64,000 nucleotides of DNA from Limnospira fusiformis SAG 85.79 (GTDB lineage Bacteria; Cyanobacteriota; Cyanobacteriia; Cyanobacteriales; Microcoleaceae): the NCBI RefSeq assembly GCF_012516315.1, contig NZ_CP051185.1, positions 5,399,363 to 5,463,362 on the forward strand, written 5' to 3'. Below, piece after piece: positions 27,747-35,639 of the stretch. Position 1 is the first letter of the stretch. Each line of letters starts with the position of its first letter. The position numbers and the translations under genes were made by a program. The notes beneath the pieces were generated by a model. That model was given only the letters and a program-made list of their open reading frames with translations, ran no database searches and had not been told where the DNA came from.

Positions 27747-28187
27747 TTAGTTAATAGGCTCGGTATTGCCACCCCTTACCCAACCGGTGCGACCTTCATC
27801 AGTGGCGGCGCGAACCCGCTGCCATTGTCTATCCTGGCTATCTTCCAAAACGATAACCTCTTCCTGATATCCGACCCCACCGACCCGGTTAGCATCAAGG
27901 CTAGGACTATCCCTGATAATTAACCCAATGGGTTGAACCACGATCGCCCGATAGGTCCCCTCCTCTAATTGTGGCTCAGGTTCAGGCTCAGGCTCAGGAG
28001 TAGGTTCAGGAGTAGGGGTGCTGGCTGTTTCAACCACCACTGGTTGATCAGTAGCAAAAGTCGGTCGTTGGGGGAGTTCCGTCAACCTAGCGGCAAAGTA
28101 CAAAGCGGCGGCCAGAGTTGCGCCCGCCAAAATCAAGATAGCTAGGAACACACCGACTAAAAACTTAAAGATGCCATAAAGACTCAT
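27747..28187 (-). CDS. Membrane-anchored SH3-domain protein
   Basis: From the ATG at 28187 the product is 146 residues: a hydrophobic N-terminal anchor (YGIFKFLVGVFLAILILAGA), a linker with repeated Pro-Glu/Pro-Thr (PTPEPTPEPEPEPEPQ), and a bacterial SH3 domain of about 60 residues (IGLIIRDSPSLDANRVGGV, EVIVLEDSQDRQWQRVRA, TGWVRGGNTEPI). Such proteins usually face the periplasm and bind peptidoglycan or other proteins. A longer reading frame to 28292 exists, but its extra 35 residues lack a signal character and break the clean MSLYGIF start. It follows the AAA gene on the same strand. Confidence 0.8.
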   Translation of the reverse strand: MSLYGIFKFLVGVFLAILILAGATLAAALYFAARLTELPQRPTFATDQPVVVETASTPTPEPTPEPEPEPEPQLEEGTYRAIVVQPIGLIIRDSPSLDANRVGGVGYQEEVIVLEDSQDRQWQRVRAATDEGRTGWVRGGNTEPIN

Positions 28188-28313
28188 AGTATTTTGGGAA
28201 ACATTTATTATCTGATCGCGATCGCCAAAAACAATCGGCTCAATGAAACCTGATGATAGCGAACATTGGAACCACATCAAGGCGAGCCACAAATTAAATA
28301 ACCTAGTCCCCGT

Positions 28314-29819
28314 CTAAAATAGCTTATTGAGGCTATCTTGTCGGGAAGCCAATCTAGCCTTACCCGCCGCCGCCCAATCCTGTAAAAATTGAATCTGATC
28401 GCGAGCAGTACGAGCCAGAGGTATCATTTGACTGGCGGCTTCCAGTATATCCTCAGTGGTGAAATCACGATTTTGACTGAAACCAATGTGCATAGCTTCA
28501 ATCAAAGTTTGCTCAATTTCCGCCCCAGAGAAATCCGGCGTTTCATAAGCTAGGCGATCGATATCGTAATTTTTGAGACCTTGGGGGCGCAATTTAGTTA
28601 GGTGTACCTCAAAAATCGCTTTCCGCTCATCTTGGTTAGGCAAACCCACAAAAAATATCTCATCAAATCTACCCTTACGCAGAACTTCTGGCGGTAAAGA
28701 TTGGATATTATTAGCAGTAGCCACGACAAAAACCGGAGAAGTTTTTTCAGCCAACCAAGTGATCACAGTGCCAAATACCCGGCTAGTTGTACCGGCATCC
28801 CCTTTACCATCAACCCCCGCAAAGGCTTTATCTATTTCATCAATCCATAGGACACAGGGAGCGAGAGCCTCTGCTAACTGAATCATTTGGCGAGTCCGAG
28901 ATTCCGACTCCCCTACCAGTCCCGCAAACAACCGCCCCACATCTAAACGTAATAAGGGTAAATGCCAATGGTGAGCGATCGCCTTAGCCGTCAGAGATTT
29001 ACCCGTCCCCTGAATCCCCACCAGTAGCAAACCACGGGGATAGGGCAATCCATACTGTCGCGCCCGTTCCGAAAAAGCGCCGCCCCGCCGCAGTAGCCAA
29101 TCTTTGAGGTTATCGAGTCCGCCAATATCAGATATATTTTCCTTGGCGGGGTAGAAATCCAAAATTTGAGTTTGGCGAATAGTTTGGCGTTTCTCTTCCA
29201 AAATCAGCTCTATATCACTGGGTTGTAGTTCCCCATGATTAGCGATCGCCTTAGCCAAAATCCGGCGAATGCGCTCCAGAGACAGACCCTGAAACGAGCG
29301 CACCATTTCATCTAACAGACGTGGCTCTGGGGTTTTTCCCGTTGCCATCAATAGGCTTTCCACCGATTTAGCAATAGTGAGGCGATCGGGCAATGGAAAT
29401 TCCAGAATCGTGATCACTTCGCTGAGGTCTTCAGCAATAGTAACTTGGGGGGAAATAATCACCAAATTTTTCGGTTGAGACTTGAGGCGACGCGCCAGAT
29501 TACGGATTTTACGAGAAATGGAAATATCATCTAAAAACCGATGAAAGTCCCGCAAAATAAAAATCGCCGGTGTCGTGTCCGGCACTTTTTCCACAAACTC
29601 CAAGGCGAGGAGGGGGTTACGAACTGCAAATCCCATATCATTAGGATTTCCCTCGTTGTAACCTTCTACAAAATCCCACACATAAACTGCTCGATTTCCT
29701 TGGTTCAAACCTACCTGCTTGATAGTTAACTCAAGGCGCTCCTCCTCTAATGTGGGAATATAAATCACCGGATAGCGCGATCGCAGTAATAATTCAAACT
29801 CCTGGTTAAATTGGCTCAT
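28314..29819 (-). CDS. Ycf46-like AAA ATPase
   Basis: A 501-residue AAA ATPase of the cyanobacterial/plastid Ycf46 type, often annotated as FtsH-like but lacking the membrane and protease parts. The N-terminal 200 residues (FELLLRSRYPVIYIPTLEE, FILRDFHRFLDD) form a degenerate P-loop-like domain. The AAA module has Walker A GIQGTGKSLTAKAIA, Walker B CVLWIDEIDKAF, sensor 1 VFVVATANNI, arginine finger region LRKGRFDEIFFVGLP and a helical lid (PDFSGAEIEQTLIEA). Ycf46 has been linked to photosynthesis under CO2 limitation in Synechocystis, from memory. It starts a few bases after the YceD-like gene ends and is likely co-transcribed with it. Confidence 0.9.
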   Translation of the reverse strand: MSQFNQEFELLLRSRYPVIYIPTLEEERLELTIKQVGLNQGNRAVYVWDFVEGYNEGNPNDMGFAVRNPLLALEFVEKVPDTTPAIFILRDFHRFLDDISISRKIRNLARRLKSQPKNLVIISPQVTIAEDLSEVITILEFPLPDRLTIAKSVESLLMATGKTPEPRLLDEMVRSFQGLSLERIRRILAKAIANHGELQPSDIELILEEKRQTIRQTQILDFYPAKENISDIGGLDNLKDWLLRRGGAFSERARQYGLPYPRGLLLVGIQGTGKSLTAKAIAHHWHLPLLRLDVGRLFAGLVGESESRTRQMIQLAEALAPCVLWIDEIDKAFAGVDGKGDAGTTSRVFGTVITWLAEKTSPVFVVATANNIQSLPPEVLRKGRFDEIFFVGLPNQDERKAIFEVHLTKLRPQGLKNYDIDRLAYETPDFSGAEIEQTLIEAMHIGFSQNRDFTTEDILEAASQMIPLARTARDQIQFLQDWAAAGKARLASRQDSLNKLF

Positions 29820-29826
29820 GGCTTTT

Positions 29827-30333
29827 TTATCCAGATAATTGTTTTTTTAACGCTTCCAAGGCTGCCCAGCGGTGATCTATCGCTGAATCTACTGATTCCG
29901 AAACCTCAGTCGGGGCCGTAGGTACTTGACACATCGTGTCACACAGTTGACGACCTGGTAATTCCAAACACAACTGCTGATAAAACCAATCCGTAGGAGA
30001 AAAATGCCCTTGAGGGTCTAGGGTTTCCACCAAATCCTCAAAAGCCACCTCCACCTCTTCAGCGATCTGGTAATCAGATGATTTTTCTAACCAGATCGCC
30101 TCACTCGTCAGAATTTTCAAGCGGTGGTTGTACTGTTTCAGACAGCGATCGCAAGTCAAAGTTACAATCGTCTCCGCACGACCCTGGACATCCAAAAATG
30201 TCGTCTTATGACTAACTCGCATATACCCTCGCACCGGAGTCAGGGTATCCAAACCCGGGATAAACTCCTCAAACTGAAACTCCACCGTCCGCTGATGTGC
30301 ATTAAGCAAATGAGGGATGTAAATAGCATCCAT
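29827..30333 (-). CDS. yceD: YceD family (DUF177) protein
   Basis: A 168-residue protein of the YceD/DUF177 family, linked to 23S rRNA accumulation in plants and bacteria. It carries the two zinc-type cysteines in VTLTCDRCLKQYNH and the C-terminal block with CLELPGRQLCDTMCQ. The N-terminal region (RTVEFQFEEFIPGLDTLTPVRG) is typical of the cyanobacterial form. In many bacteria yceD sits upstream of rpmF; here rpmF is absent and the gene is instead part of the rpmH-yidC cluster, as is usual in cyanobacteria. Confidence 0.85.
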   Translation of the reverse strand: MDAIYIPHLLNAHQRTVEFQFEEFIPGLDTLTPVRGYMRVSHKTTFLDVQGRAETIVTLTCDRCLKQYNHRLKILTSEAIWLEKSSDYQIAEEVEVAFEDLVETLDPQGHFSPTDWFYQQLCLELPGRQLCDTMCQVPTAPTEVSESVDSAIDHRWAALEALKKQLSG

Positions 30334-30370
30334 AATCTTGTGGCCGTCGCTTATTGTGCCAAAATGTTTG

Positions 30371-30847
30371 TCAGGCTTTCACTTTAATCACTAGACGGCG
30401 ATCGGGTTCACTCCCCTGACTATAAGTTTCCACACCCTCACTATCCTTGAGAATATTATGGATTAGCCGTCGTTCCACCGAAGATAGGGACTTAATTTCC
30501 AACTCTATCCCCGTTTGTCGCACCTGACTCGCCGCATTTTCCGCCAAAGATCTTAACTCTTGGTAGCGGCGGGCGCGATACCCATTTAGCTCCACAGTAT
30601 AAGCCACTTTTTCACCGTTGTCTTTCCCCAAATTCAGAATCGTATTAACCAAATACTGAATCGAATCGAGTCCCTCACCACCATCACCAATCAGATTTTT
30701 AGCCTGTTCAGGGGATATATTGGGACTTTGAATGGTTAACCAGTAGGAGTCTTCCTCCTCTGTAGGGACAACATTACCCGAAATATCTCCGAGTTTTAGG
30801 AGTTCCTCTATCCACTCCTGACCTCGACTAATTTGAGTCTTGTCCAT
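30371..30847 (-). CDS. jag: Jag/KhpB-type KH-R3H RNA-binding protein
   Basis: A 158-residue single-stranded nucleic-acid-binding protein. It contains a KH-like domain (residues about 35-90, with the turn LIGDGGEGLDSIQYL) and a C-terminal R3H domain (LEIKSLSSVERRLIHNIL, GSEPDRRLVIKVKA) with the conserved Arg-x-x-x-His. The Jag N-terminal domain of Firmicutes is absent, as in other cyanobacteria. The gene lies 8 bases after yidC, its usual genomic partner, and is likely translated from the same transcript. Confidence 0.92.
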   Translation of the reverse strand: MDKTQISRGQEWIEELLKLGDISGNVVPTEEEDSYWLTIQSPNISPEQAKNLIGDGGEGLDSIQYLVNTILNLGKDNGEKVAYTVELNGYRARRYQELRSLAENAASQVRQTGIELEIKSLSSVERRLIHNILKDSEGVETYSQGSEPDRRLVIKVKA

Positions 30848-30855
30848 TGCTTAGT

Positions 30856-32031
30856 TTATGCCTTCTTCTTAGAATGTCCGCCTGGTTCAAAAGGAAGTGA
30901 AGCACGTCCACTTTCACCTGGTTTCTTGTCTTTTTTGTCTTTTTTGCCGGTTTGTCTCTCCGACTCCTCCACAATTTTCTGGAGATTTTCCGGTAAAGGT
31001 TCTCGCGACAAGATAAACGCCTGACCTGTTTGGAAAATATTAGCAATCAGCATATACAGTAAAACACCAGCCGGTAGTGGGAAGAAGAAAAACATCCCCG
31101 TAAATAAAACTGGCGTGATTTTGTTAACCGTATCTTGTTGAGGATTACCCGAACTACCTTGATTTTGACCAGAGAGGACCTGGTTAATATACAAACTAAT
31201 CCCGAATCCCAAAATCATCCCCACTATATCCCAGTGGATATTACCATCATCATCAAAAGCTCCTACCCGTCCCAAGGCATCAATAAACAAAAATCCCTTA
31301 TCAGCAGCAATTCCTTTCAGGCTGGCTTGGATTGTCACTTCACCCGGTTTGACAGCTACCAAATTCCCTTCATCATCAATCTGAACCTTATCTTCCCCTT
31401 TAGTTACCATCCAATGGGGTTTAACTTTGGGATTTTCGTAACTATCCAGCTTTGACTGTAGACTTTCCCCTTGTGCTGTTTGAAATTTCACCTGGGTTTT
31501 TTGTCCCACTGCCAAATTATTACCAGTATCAATCAACGCCTGTACGGAAGAGTGAACACCATCTGCTACATAAACATTCTGAGCCTTACTCTTATATATT
31601 TGCGGTTGAATTTGCTCAATTTGTTCTTGGGGAAAAATTTGCAGGTCAATGGCGTAGTTAACATCCGAGAAGGGTGATCCTCGCAGGGTAGCAAACAAAG
31701 CAAATAGAATTGGCATCTGTAGCAGTAGTGGAAAGCAACCCGCCAGAGGATTACCCAATTCCTTATATACTCTGCTCATCTCTTCGCGTTGTTTCACCGG
31801 GTCATCTTTATAGAGCTTTTGGATTTTGTCCACTCGCTCTTTCATCAGCGGTTGTGTCACCTTCATCCGCCGCATATTCCGAATTGACCCGGCATTCAGC
31901 GGATATAGTGCAAAACGAATCACCAGAGTTAAGGCTACGATCGCCAAACCGTAACTAGGGACGATCCCGTAGAAAAAATCCAGGATCGGTAACATCAAAT
32001 TGTTGGAAAGAAACCCAATACCAAAGTCCAT
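30856..32031 (-). CDS. yidC: Membrane protein insertase YidC/Oxa1
   Basis: A 391-residue inner/thylakoid membrane insertase. The conserved core has transmembrane segments at about 15-40 ([26 protein letters not shown]), 95-115 ([18 protein letters not shown]) and 265-345. The positively charged groove region includes the Arg in [10 protein letters not shown] soluble insertion of about 130 residues lies between the second and third membrane segments, longer than in chloroplast Alb3. The C-terminus is Lys-rich ([21 protein letters not shown]), which fits ribosome binding. It sits in the conserved order rpmH-rnpA-PH-yidC-jag. Confidence 0.95.
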   Translation of the reverse strand: MDFGIGFLSNNLMLPILDFFYGIVPSYGLAIVALTLVIRFALYPLNAGSIRNMRRMKVTQPLMKERVDKIQKLYKDDPVKQREEMSRVYKELGNPLAGCFPLLLQMPILFALFATLRGSPFSDVNYAIDLQIFPQEQIEQIQPQIYKSKAQNVYVADGVHSSVQALIDTGNNLAVGQKTQVKFQTAQGESLQSKLDSYENPKVKPHWMVTKGEDKVQIDDEGNLVAVKPGEVTIQASLKGIAADKGFLFIDALGRVGAFDDDGNIHWDIVGMILGFGISLYINQVLSGQNQGSSGNPQQDTVNKITPVLFTGMFFFFPLPAGVLLYMLIANIFQTGQAFILSREPLPENLQKIVEESERQTGKKDKKDKKPGESGRASLPFEPGGHSKKKA

Positions 32032-32187
32032 GCGTCAAGAGTTAACCTAGCTGCTTGATTTTTTATACAAATTTTAACAATTAAGTTCCCAGGGTGGAAC
32101 TTTTTTGCGCCATCTGATTGAATCTATATTTCCTGATTGTCTATGACCACAAGGAAATATAATCAACCACTATGGGTGAATTTTAAG

Positions 32188-32580
32188 TTACTGACCGATC
32201 ACACCCGGCGATCTTCCCTGTTTTTGAGCAATTTTTTCACTAATGTAGTCGTAAAGCTCTCTAAATCTCGGTAAAGCTCTTAGTTCCAGACGGTTGCCAT
32301 TTTTCAGGGTTAGCACCATATCTCCCCAGGCTCCGAATCCCCTAGGCACTTTGGCGACACTCACAATTTCTGAGTACACCACATCAGTGCGATCGCGTCC
32401 CATCCATCCTCCAATCACAGAAACCCGGCGGTTAGTAATACGATAACGCAGCCACAGTGCGCGGACCACTGCTCCCACAGTCAAAGGCAAGCCGATAATC
32501 GTAAATCCGATCAGTAAATTTATAATCAGATCACCAATATGGGGCCCACCTTCATAAAAGCTCTCCTCCCGAATGCCCAT
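32188..32580 (-). CDS. PH-domain (bPH2/DUF304-type) membrane protein
   Basis: A 130-residue protein with a short N-terminal tail, a hydrophobic segment (LIINLLIGFTIIGLPLTVGAV, about 17-37) and a bacterial PH-like domain (RYRITNRRVSVIGGWMGRDRTDVVYSEIVSVAKVPRG read as consecutive strands, then MVLTLKNGNRLELRAL). It starts inside the rnpA reading frame (29-base overlap), a coupling typical for this cyanobacterial cluster. Its role is unknown, but location between rnpA and yidC suggests a link to membrane biogenesis. Confidence 0.88.
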   Translation of the reverse strand: MGIREESFYEGGPHIGDLIINLLIGFTIIGLPLTVGAVVRALWLRYRITNRRVSVIGGWMGRDRTDVVYSEIVSVAKVPRGFGAWGDMVLTLKNGNRLELRALPRFRELYDYISEKIAQKQGRSPGVIGQ

Positions 32581-32941
32581 GTAAAACCTCTGCTTGTACT
32601 AACAACTTTTCTAATTCTCGCAGAATTTCTGCATAATTGCACTCGATCGCCGTTGGCTTGACCACAATCACCACATCCCAACCTGGCGAGATTGTTGGTA
32701 ATAACTGTCGCAGTCCCGCTCTAATTTGTCGTTTGAGCAGATTTCGTCGCACCGCACGCTTGCTAACCTTCTGACTGATAGAAATACCAAACCTACTCGC
32801 GGGGACCCCTGCATCCATCTCAGGCGGAACTAACCGTTTTAATGCTCTCAGGGTTAAATGAGCAGTTTTACGATGTAGTCCCCTAGTATAGACTGCCTTA
32901 AAATCTTTGGGAGCGCGCAGTCGATTTACTTGAGGCAACAT
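32552..32941 (-). CDS. rnpA: Ribonuclease P protein component
   Basis: A 129-residue basic protein that binds RNase P RNA and supports tRNA 5' maturation. The RNR motif region reads VSKRAVRRNLLKRQIRAGLR, preceded by RFGISISQKV and MLPQVNRLRAPKDFKAVY. The length is normal for cyanobacteria. It lies downstream of rpmH, separated by about 190 bases that contain a structured stretch and a possible 29-codon ORF, and overlaps the PH-domain gene. Confidence 0.95.
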   Translation of the reverse strand: MLPQVNRLRAPKDFKAVYTRGLHRKTAHLTLRALKRLVPPEMDAGVPASRFGISISQKVSKRAVRRNLLKRQIRAGLRQLLPTISPGWDVVIVVKPTAIECNYAEILRELEKLLVQAEVLHGHSGGELL

Positions 32942-32955
32942 TTTGATTTGATCAG

Positions 32956-33045
32956 TTATAGCAGTGGATACCTAGACCAGCGAGGGCGCATCACCCGGCG
33001 GGAATAGAAGCTAGGGCTCATATCAATCGCCAAGCGTGAGCCCAT
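32956..33045 (-). CDS. Possible 29-residue small ORF between rpmH and rnpA
   Basis: The minus-strand frame ATG (33045) to TAA (32956) encodes a basic, proline- and serine-containing peptide starting MGSRLAIDMSPSFYSRR and ending RWSRYPLL. It lies inside an 8-bp perfect inverted repeat AGCAGTGG/CCACTGCT (32960-32967, 33068-33075), and an inner GGGCTCA/TGAGCCC pair is present. It could instead be only a structured spacer between rpmH and rnpA. I do not recognise the peptide. Confidence 0.25.
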   Translation of the reverse strand: MGSRLAIDMSPSFYSRRVMRPRWSRYPLL

Positions 33046-33128
33046 CGCTTGCGTATCAGGGTTATGACCACTGCTTTGACACTCCCCCAAATCCATTGAA
33101 AGTCTGCCACCAGTGAAACGGATATCCC

Positions 33129-33266
33129 TTAAACAGATAACCGTGACCGTCCTTTTTTCCGGCGAGACCTAATCACCGCACGACCATTTCTCGTCCGCAT
33201 CCGTACCCGAAACCCAGATACTCTCTTTTTCTTACGGCTAGTTCCTTTGAGTGTTTGTTGAGCCAT
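33129..33266 (-). CDS. rpmH: Ribosomal protein bL34
   Basis: A 45-residue, strongly basic protein of the large ribosomal subunit. The sequence starts [19 protein letters not shown], continues [13 protein letters not shown] and ends [13 protein letters not shown], an unambiguous match to cyanobacterial L34. GGAGG lies 9 bases before the ATG. It heads the conserved rpmH-rnpA-PH-yidC cluster. A decayed IS607 copy ends only about 57 bases upstream of the start codon, so the promoter is squeezed into that gap or partly supplied by the element. Confidence 0.96.
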   Translation of the reverse strand: MAQQTLKGTSRKKKRVSGFRVRMRTRNGRAVIRSRRKKGRSRLSV

Positions 33267-33308
33267 TTGCCTATCCTCCCACAATCAGTGTTAAAATCAC
33301 AATCTCTA

Positions 33309-33314
33309 ATTGTA
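33309..33314 (-). promoter_or_regulatory. rpmH: Candidate -10 element for the rpmH cluster
   Basis: On the minus strand TGTGCTACAAT places a TACAAT hexamer 42 bases before the rpmH start codon and 10 bases inside the boundary of the decayed IS607 copy. The matching -35 position would fall at or inside the element end. Assigned by eye. Confidence 0.35.
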
Positions 33315-33332
33315 GCACATACACTGATACAT

Positions 33333-33722
33333 TTACGCGGCATTTTTCCGGTTGTTCCCGGACAATGCAACGATAGCACTATTACCCGTTAAGGTAACAG
33401 AGGCGGTATCCCGCAAAGCTTTTAGAAAGATTCCAAAAGCACCGTTCCAGTCCCGTGGTAGAGTGAACCCGCACTCCCGACATCGGAACACTTTTGAGCC
33501 ACCTAGCTGGGAATGGACATGACCACAGTGAGTACAGGTTTTGCTGGTGTATTCTTCGGTCACATCTACAACTGTTCAGTTATTTCCCCTTGATGTCTCA
33601 GGGTTAGTTTGAATCGATAATGCGCCCATTTCAGCATGGCGCGGGCAGTCTTAGACCTGATTAGACGCTTCACCTTGGCAACCATATTGGAAGTCTCGAA
33701 GGTGGGCCAAAAAATCAGGCTG
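33333..33722 (-). pseudogene. tnpB: tnpB 3' remnant
   Basis: Homologous to 36254-36651 of the nearby intact tnpB. The zinc ribbon (CTHCGHVHSQLGGSKVFRC, RECG) and the RDWNGAFGIFLKALRD block with the third catalytic Asp survive. A net loss of four bases around 33570-33585 (the AACTGGAACCACAG stretch of the intact copy is shortened) shifts the frame, so only the last 76 codons remain open as one ORF. Upstream it breaks off at the AGCCTGATTTTTT junction with the intron fragment. Confidence 0.8.
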
Positions 33723-33830
33723 TGTTATGGGATGGCCAGGGATGCGACCCAATCAACCAAGGGGTTGAAGTCCTCACCGGGTAGTCCCCACGCCCATTTC
33801 AGCTCTATTTCATACCCGAAGGTCTCGCAC
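33723..33830 (-). mobile_element. Group II intron 5'-end fragment
   Basis: Starts with GTGCGAGACC at 33830 and then TATGAAATAGAGCTG, GGACTTCAACCCCTTGG and CCATCCCATAAC, each matching in order the first ~110 bases of the complete intron at 21-2606 (GTGCGAGACG, CATGAAATAAGGCTG, GGACTTCAACCCCTTGG, CCATCCCTATAAC). No RT or domain V is present. Confidence 0.75.
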
Positions 33831-33951
33831 CATACTTGGTATTATACCGTATGGCCGTCAAATGTTAACCTAATTTGAGATTAAATCATGCTCCAGAAAA
33901 CCTGACAGCCAGTTGGTTGAGCGATAATCAACTCAACCGCCCCAGCATCTG

Positions 33952-34467
33952 TTAATCAATACTGAGGACCCAAGTACCAACATAGCGTAACAGAGGCACA
34001 TCACCGGGGCTGCGAACATTAGCATTAAAGTGGAACATCCCGCCAAAAGTAGGATTTCTGACGTTTGACATCACAATTTCTAAAGACTGTCCGGCTGGGA
34101 TGGGTTCTTCTGGATAGATTTCAATAAAATTGTTTTCGGCATCCCAGATTACCTCCTCTAGGGGAATTGACTGATCACCGATACGAACCTCAATGCGATC
34201 GGGGTCAAATCTACCCTCGAAATGCTCAGGATACGAAATCGAGATCAAAGCCACAGCCATATTTAACTTCCTAGACGGAATTCTTAATCTGTAGCGGTCC
34301 CAGCGACCAGAGCGGCCACTTTGTAGAAAGAAATTGAGCAAATTCGCCCTTTCCGGTCCACCAAACAAAGTCACACCAGGACCTGATTGCGCCATAACCA
34401 GAGTCGGAAAAGCTCCCAACAAAAAGCCAGTCAGTGTCAAACCAGAAACTAGAGAACGGATTTTCAT
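33952..34467 (-). CDS. DUF2808 family exported protein
   Basis: From the ATG at 34467 the product is 171 residues. The N-terminus MKIRSLVSGLTLTGFLLGAFPTLVMAQ (read as a signal peptide with cleavage after VMA) directs export. The mature part fits DUF2808: RWDRYRLRIPSRKLNMAVALISISYPEHF segments, FDPDRIEVR, WDAENNFIEIYPEEPIPAG and the late block NPTFGGMFHFNANV with LLRYVGTWVLSID at the end. A longer frame to 34506 adds 13 residues with no signal logic. Function unknown; these proteins are common in cyanobacteria. The gene is bracketed by the inverted left ends of two IS607 copies. Confidence 0.85.
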   Translation of the reverse strand: MKIRSLVSGLTLTGFLLGAFPTLVMAQSGPGVTLFGGPERANLLNFFLQSGRSGRWDRYRLRIPSRKLNMAVALISISYPEHFEGRFDPDRIEVRIGDQSIPLEEVIWDAENNFIEIYPEEPIPAGQSLEIVMSNVRNPTFGGMFHFNANVRSPGDVPLLRYVGTWVLSID

Positions 34468-34890
34468 TGATACAAACTCCTGCGATAAGTGTAACGGCGG
34501 TAACAATTTGACTTATGGTTAAAGGATTATTTTCGAAATAAAGACAAACTAAAGATATCAATCAATGGGAACAACTACGATTATGATGTCAAACTAGACA
34601 CTCATTCTGACACAATCATCATCATTGTGTCGAGTTGCTGTGGTAGCAGTGATTAGCCTGTTGTAGCAAAGGTTGCACATTTTGATTGATTAGCTACTTC
34701 AACCTAGACGGCCAGCTAGGTGGGGTGCTGTCAGATTTAGTGGTTGTCATCAAAAAATGACAAATGTTCTGATATGACGCGCTTTCCCAAGGCAGATCAA
34801 ATTTCGATCGCTATCATAGAATCCTGTAGGGACGGGTTTCGCTCGTCACTAATCAATTGCCACAAACAAATAGGAGTGCTAAACCCGAAA
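34468..34890. other. Intergenic region with hairpins between DUF2808 gene and IS607
   Basis: No gene supported. Two inverted repeats are present: GACACAAT/ATTGTGTC (34609-34616 and 34624-34631, 7-base loop), and CGGGTTT/AAACCCG (34833-34839 and 34881-34887), the latter ending just before the IS607 left end. Confidence 0.5.
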
Positions 34891-34970
34891 GGAGCATGAT
34901 TTAATCTCAAATTAGGTTAATATTTTAGGGCAATACGGTATAATAAGCGAGAAGAGTTGAGGATAAACCT

Positions 34971-35639
34971 ATTGCCAAATATGTCAAACCCAAGGAAGCC
35001 GCCCAAATCCTTGGAGTCCATGAAAGAACACTCCGCAGATGGGACGAAAATGGCTCAATCGAGACCATCAGAACCCCCGCTGGGCAACGACGATACAACG
35101 TTGAGTCATATACTGCTGCCAAATCAGGCAGTGACAAACGCAAAGTCGTTATCTATGCCAGAGTTAGTAGCCGCGCCCAGCAGTCCGACCTCAACCGACA
35201 GGTGGCCGCACTGTCCAACCTCTACCCCGAAGCAGAAGTCGTCTCAGAAATCGGAGGCGGGCTCGACTTCAAGGGAAAGAAAATGCTGGCCTTACTGGGA
35301 CATCATTTGTCAGGAGATGTCGGCATGGTTGTCGTTGCCCACCCAGACCGATTGGCAATATGGGGATTTGACTTGTTTCGATGGCTCTGTGAGCAAAACA
35401 GGTGCTCACTCATGGTTCTCAACGAGACAAGTCTCAGTCCAGAACCAGAAATGGTTGAGGACATCCTCGCCATCCTCCACTGCTTTAGCTCCAGATTATA
35501 CGGACGGAGTAAATACAAAACTCAGGTCAAAGAAGATCCGGATTTACCCCAGCCCCGAGCTAAATCAAGTCTGGCGCAAATGGTTGGCCGCTTGTCGGTA
35601 TTGCTACAACCAAGCAATTGCATTATCCCGGAGTGGTAA
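34971..35639 (+). CDS. tnpA: IS607 TnpA serine recombinase, no standard start codon
   Basis: In this frame the translation from ATT 34971 reads IAKYVKPKEAAQILGVHERT, the MerR-like helix-turn-helix N-terminus, then RTPAGQRRYNV and the resolvase catalytic domain with the nucleophile Ser in VVIYARVSSRAQQSDL. Later blocks are GGGLDFKGKK, GMVVVAHPDRLAIWGF and NETSLSPEPEMVEDI. Relatives begin at the residue corresponding to this ATT with ATG. The frame is open from 34947 but contains no ATG, GTG or TTG before the HTH, so the start must be ATT or the gene is silenced by a start-codon mutation. The catalytic core appears intact and the ORF ends inside tnpB. Confidence 0.72.
   Translation: MAKYVKPKEAAQILGVHERTLRRWDENGSIETIRTPAGQRRYNVESYTAAKSGSDKRKVVIYARVSSRAQQSDLNRQVAALSNLYPEAEVVSEIGGGLDFKGKKMLALLGHHLSGDVGMVVVAHPDRLAIWGFDLFRWLCEQNRCSLMVLNETSLSPEPEMVEDILAILHCFSSRLYGRSKYKTQVKEDPDLPQPRAKSSLAQMVGRLSVLLQPSNCIIPEW

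Larger units (their letters stand above)
33324..33893 (-). mobile_element. Decayed IS607-type element carrying a group II intron fragment
   Basis: This minus-strand remnant shares its right end (…AAATGTATCAG) and the 3' part of tnpB with the full element at 34891-36660, and shares its left end (GGAGCATGATTTAATC, then ATACGGTATAATA). All of tnpA and the first two thirds of tnpB are missing. In their place is a 108-base piece of a group II intron 5' end. The order left end, intron fragment, tnpB tail suggests intron insertion into the IS followed by a deletion joining both. Confidence 0.75.

Noticed and set aside
34957..35454. N-terminal extension of the tnpB frame (MRINLLPNMSNPRKPPK...)
   Set aside because: It is the tnpA coding region read in the wrong frame; the +2 frame gives a clear IS607 serine recombinase instead.
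35303..35518. Minus-strand ORF inside IS607
   Set aside because: It is the shadow of tnpA and tnpB coding sequence.
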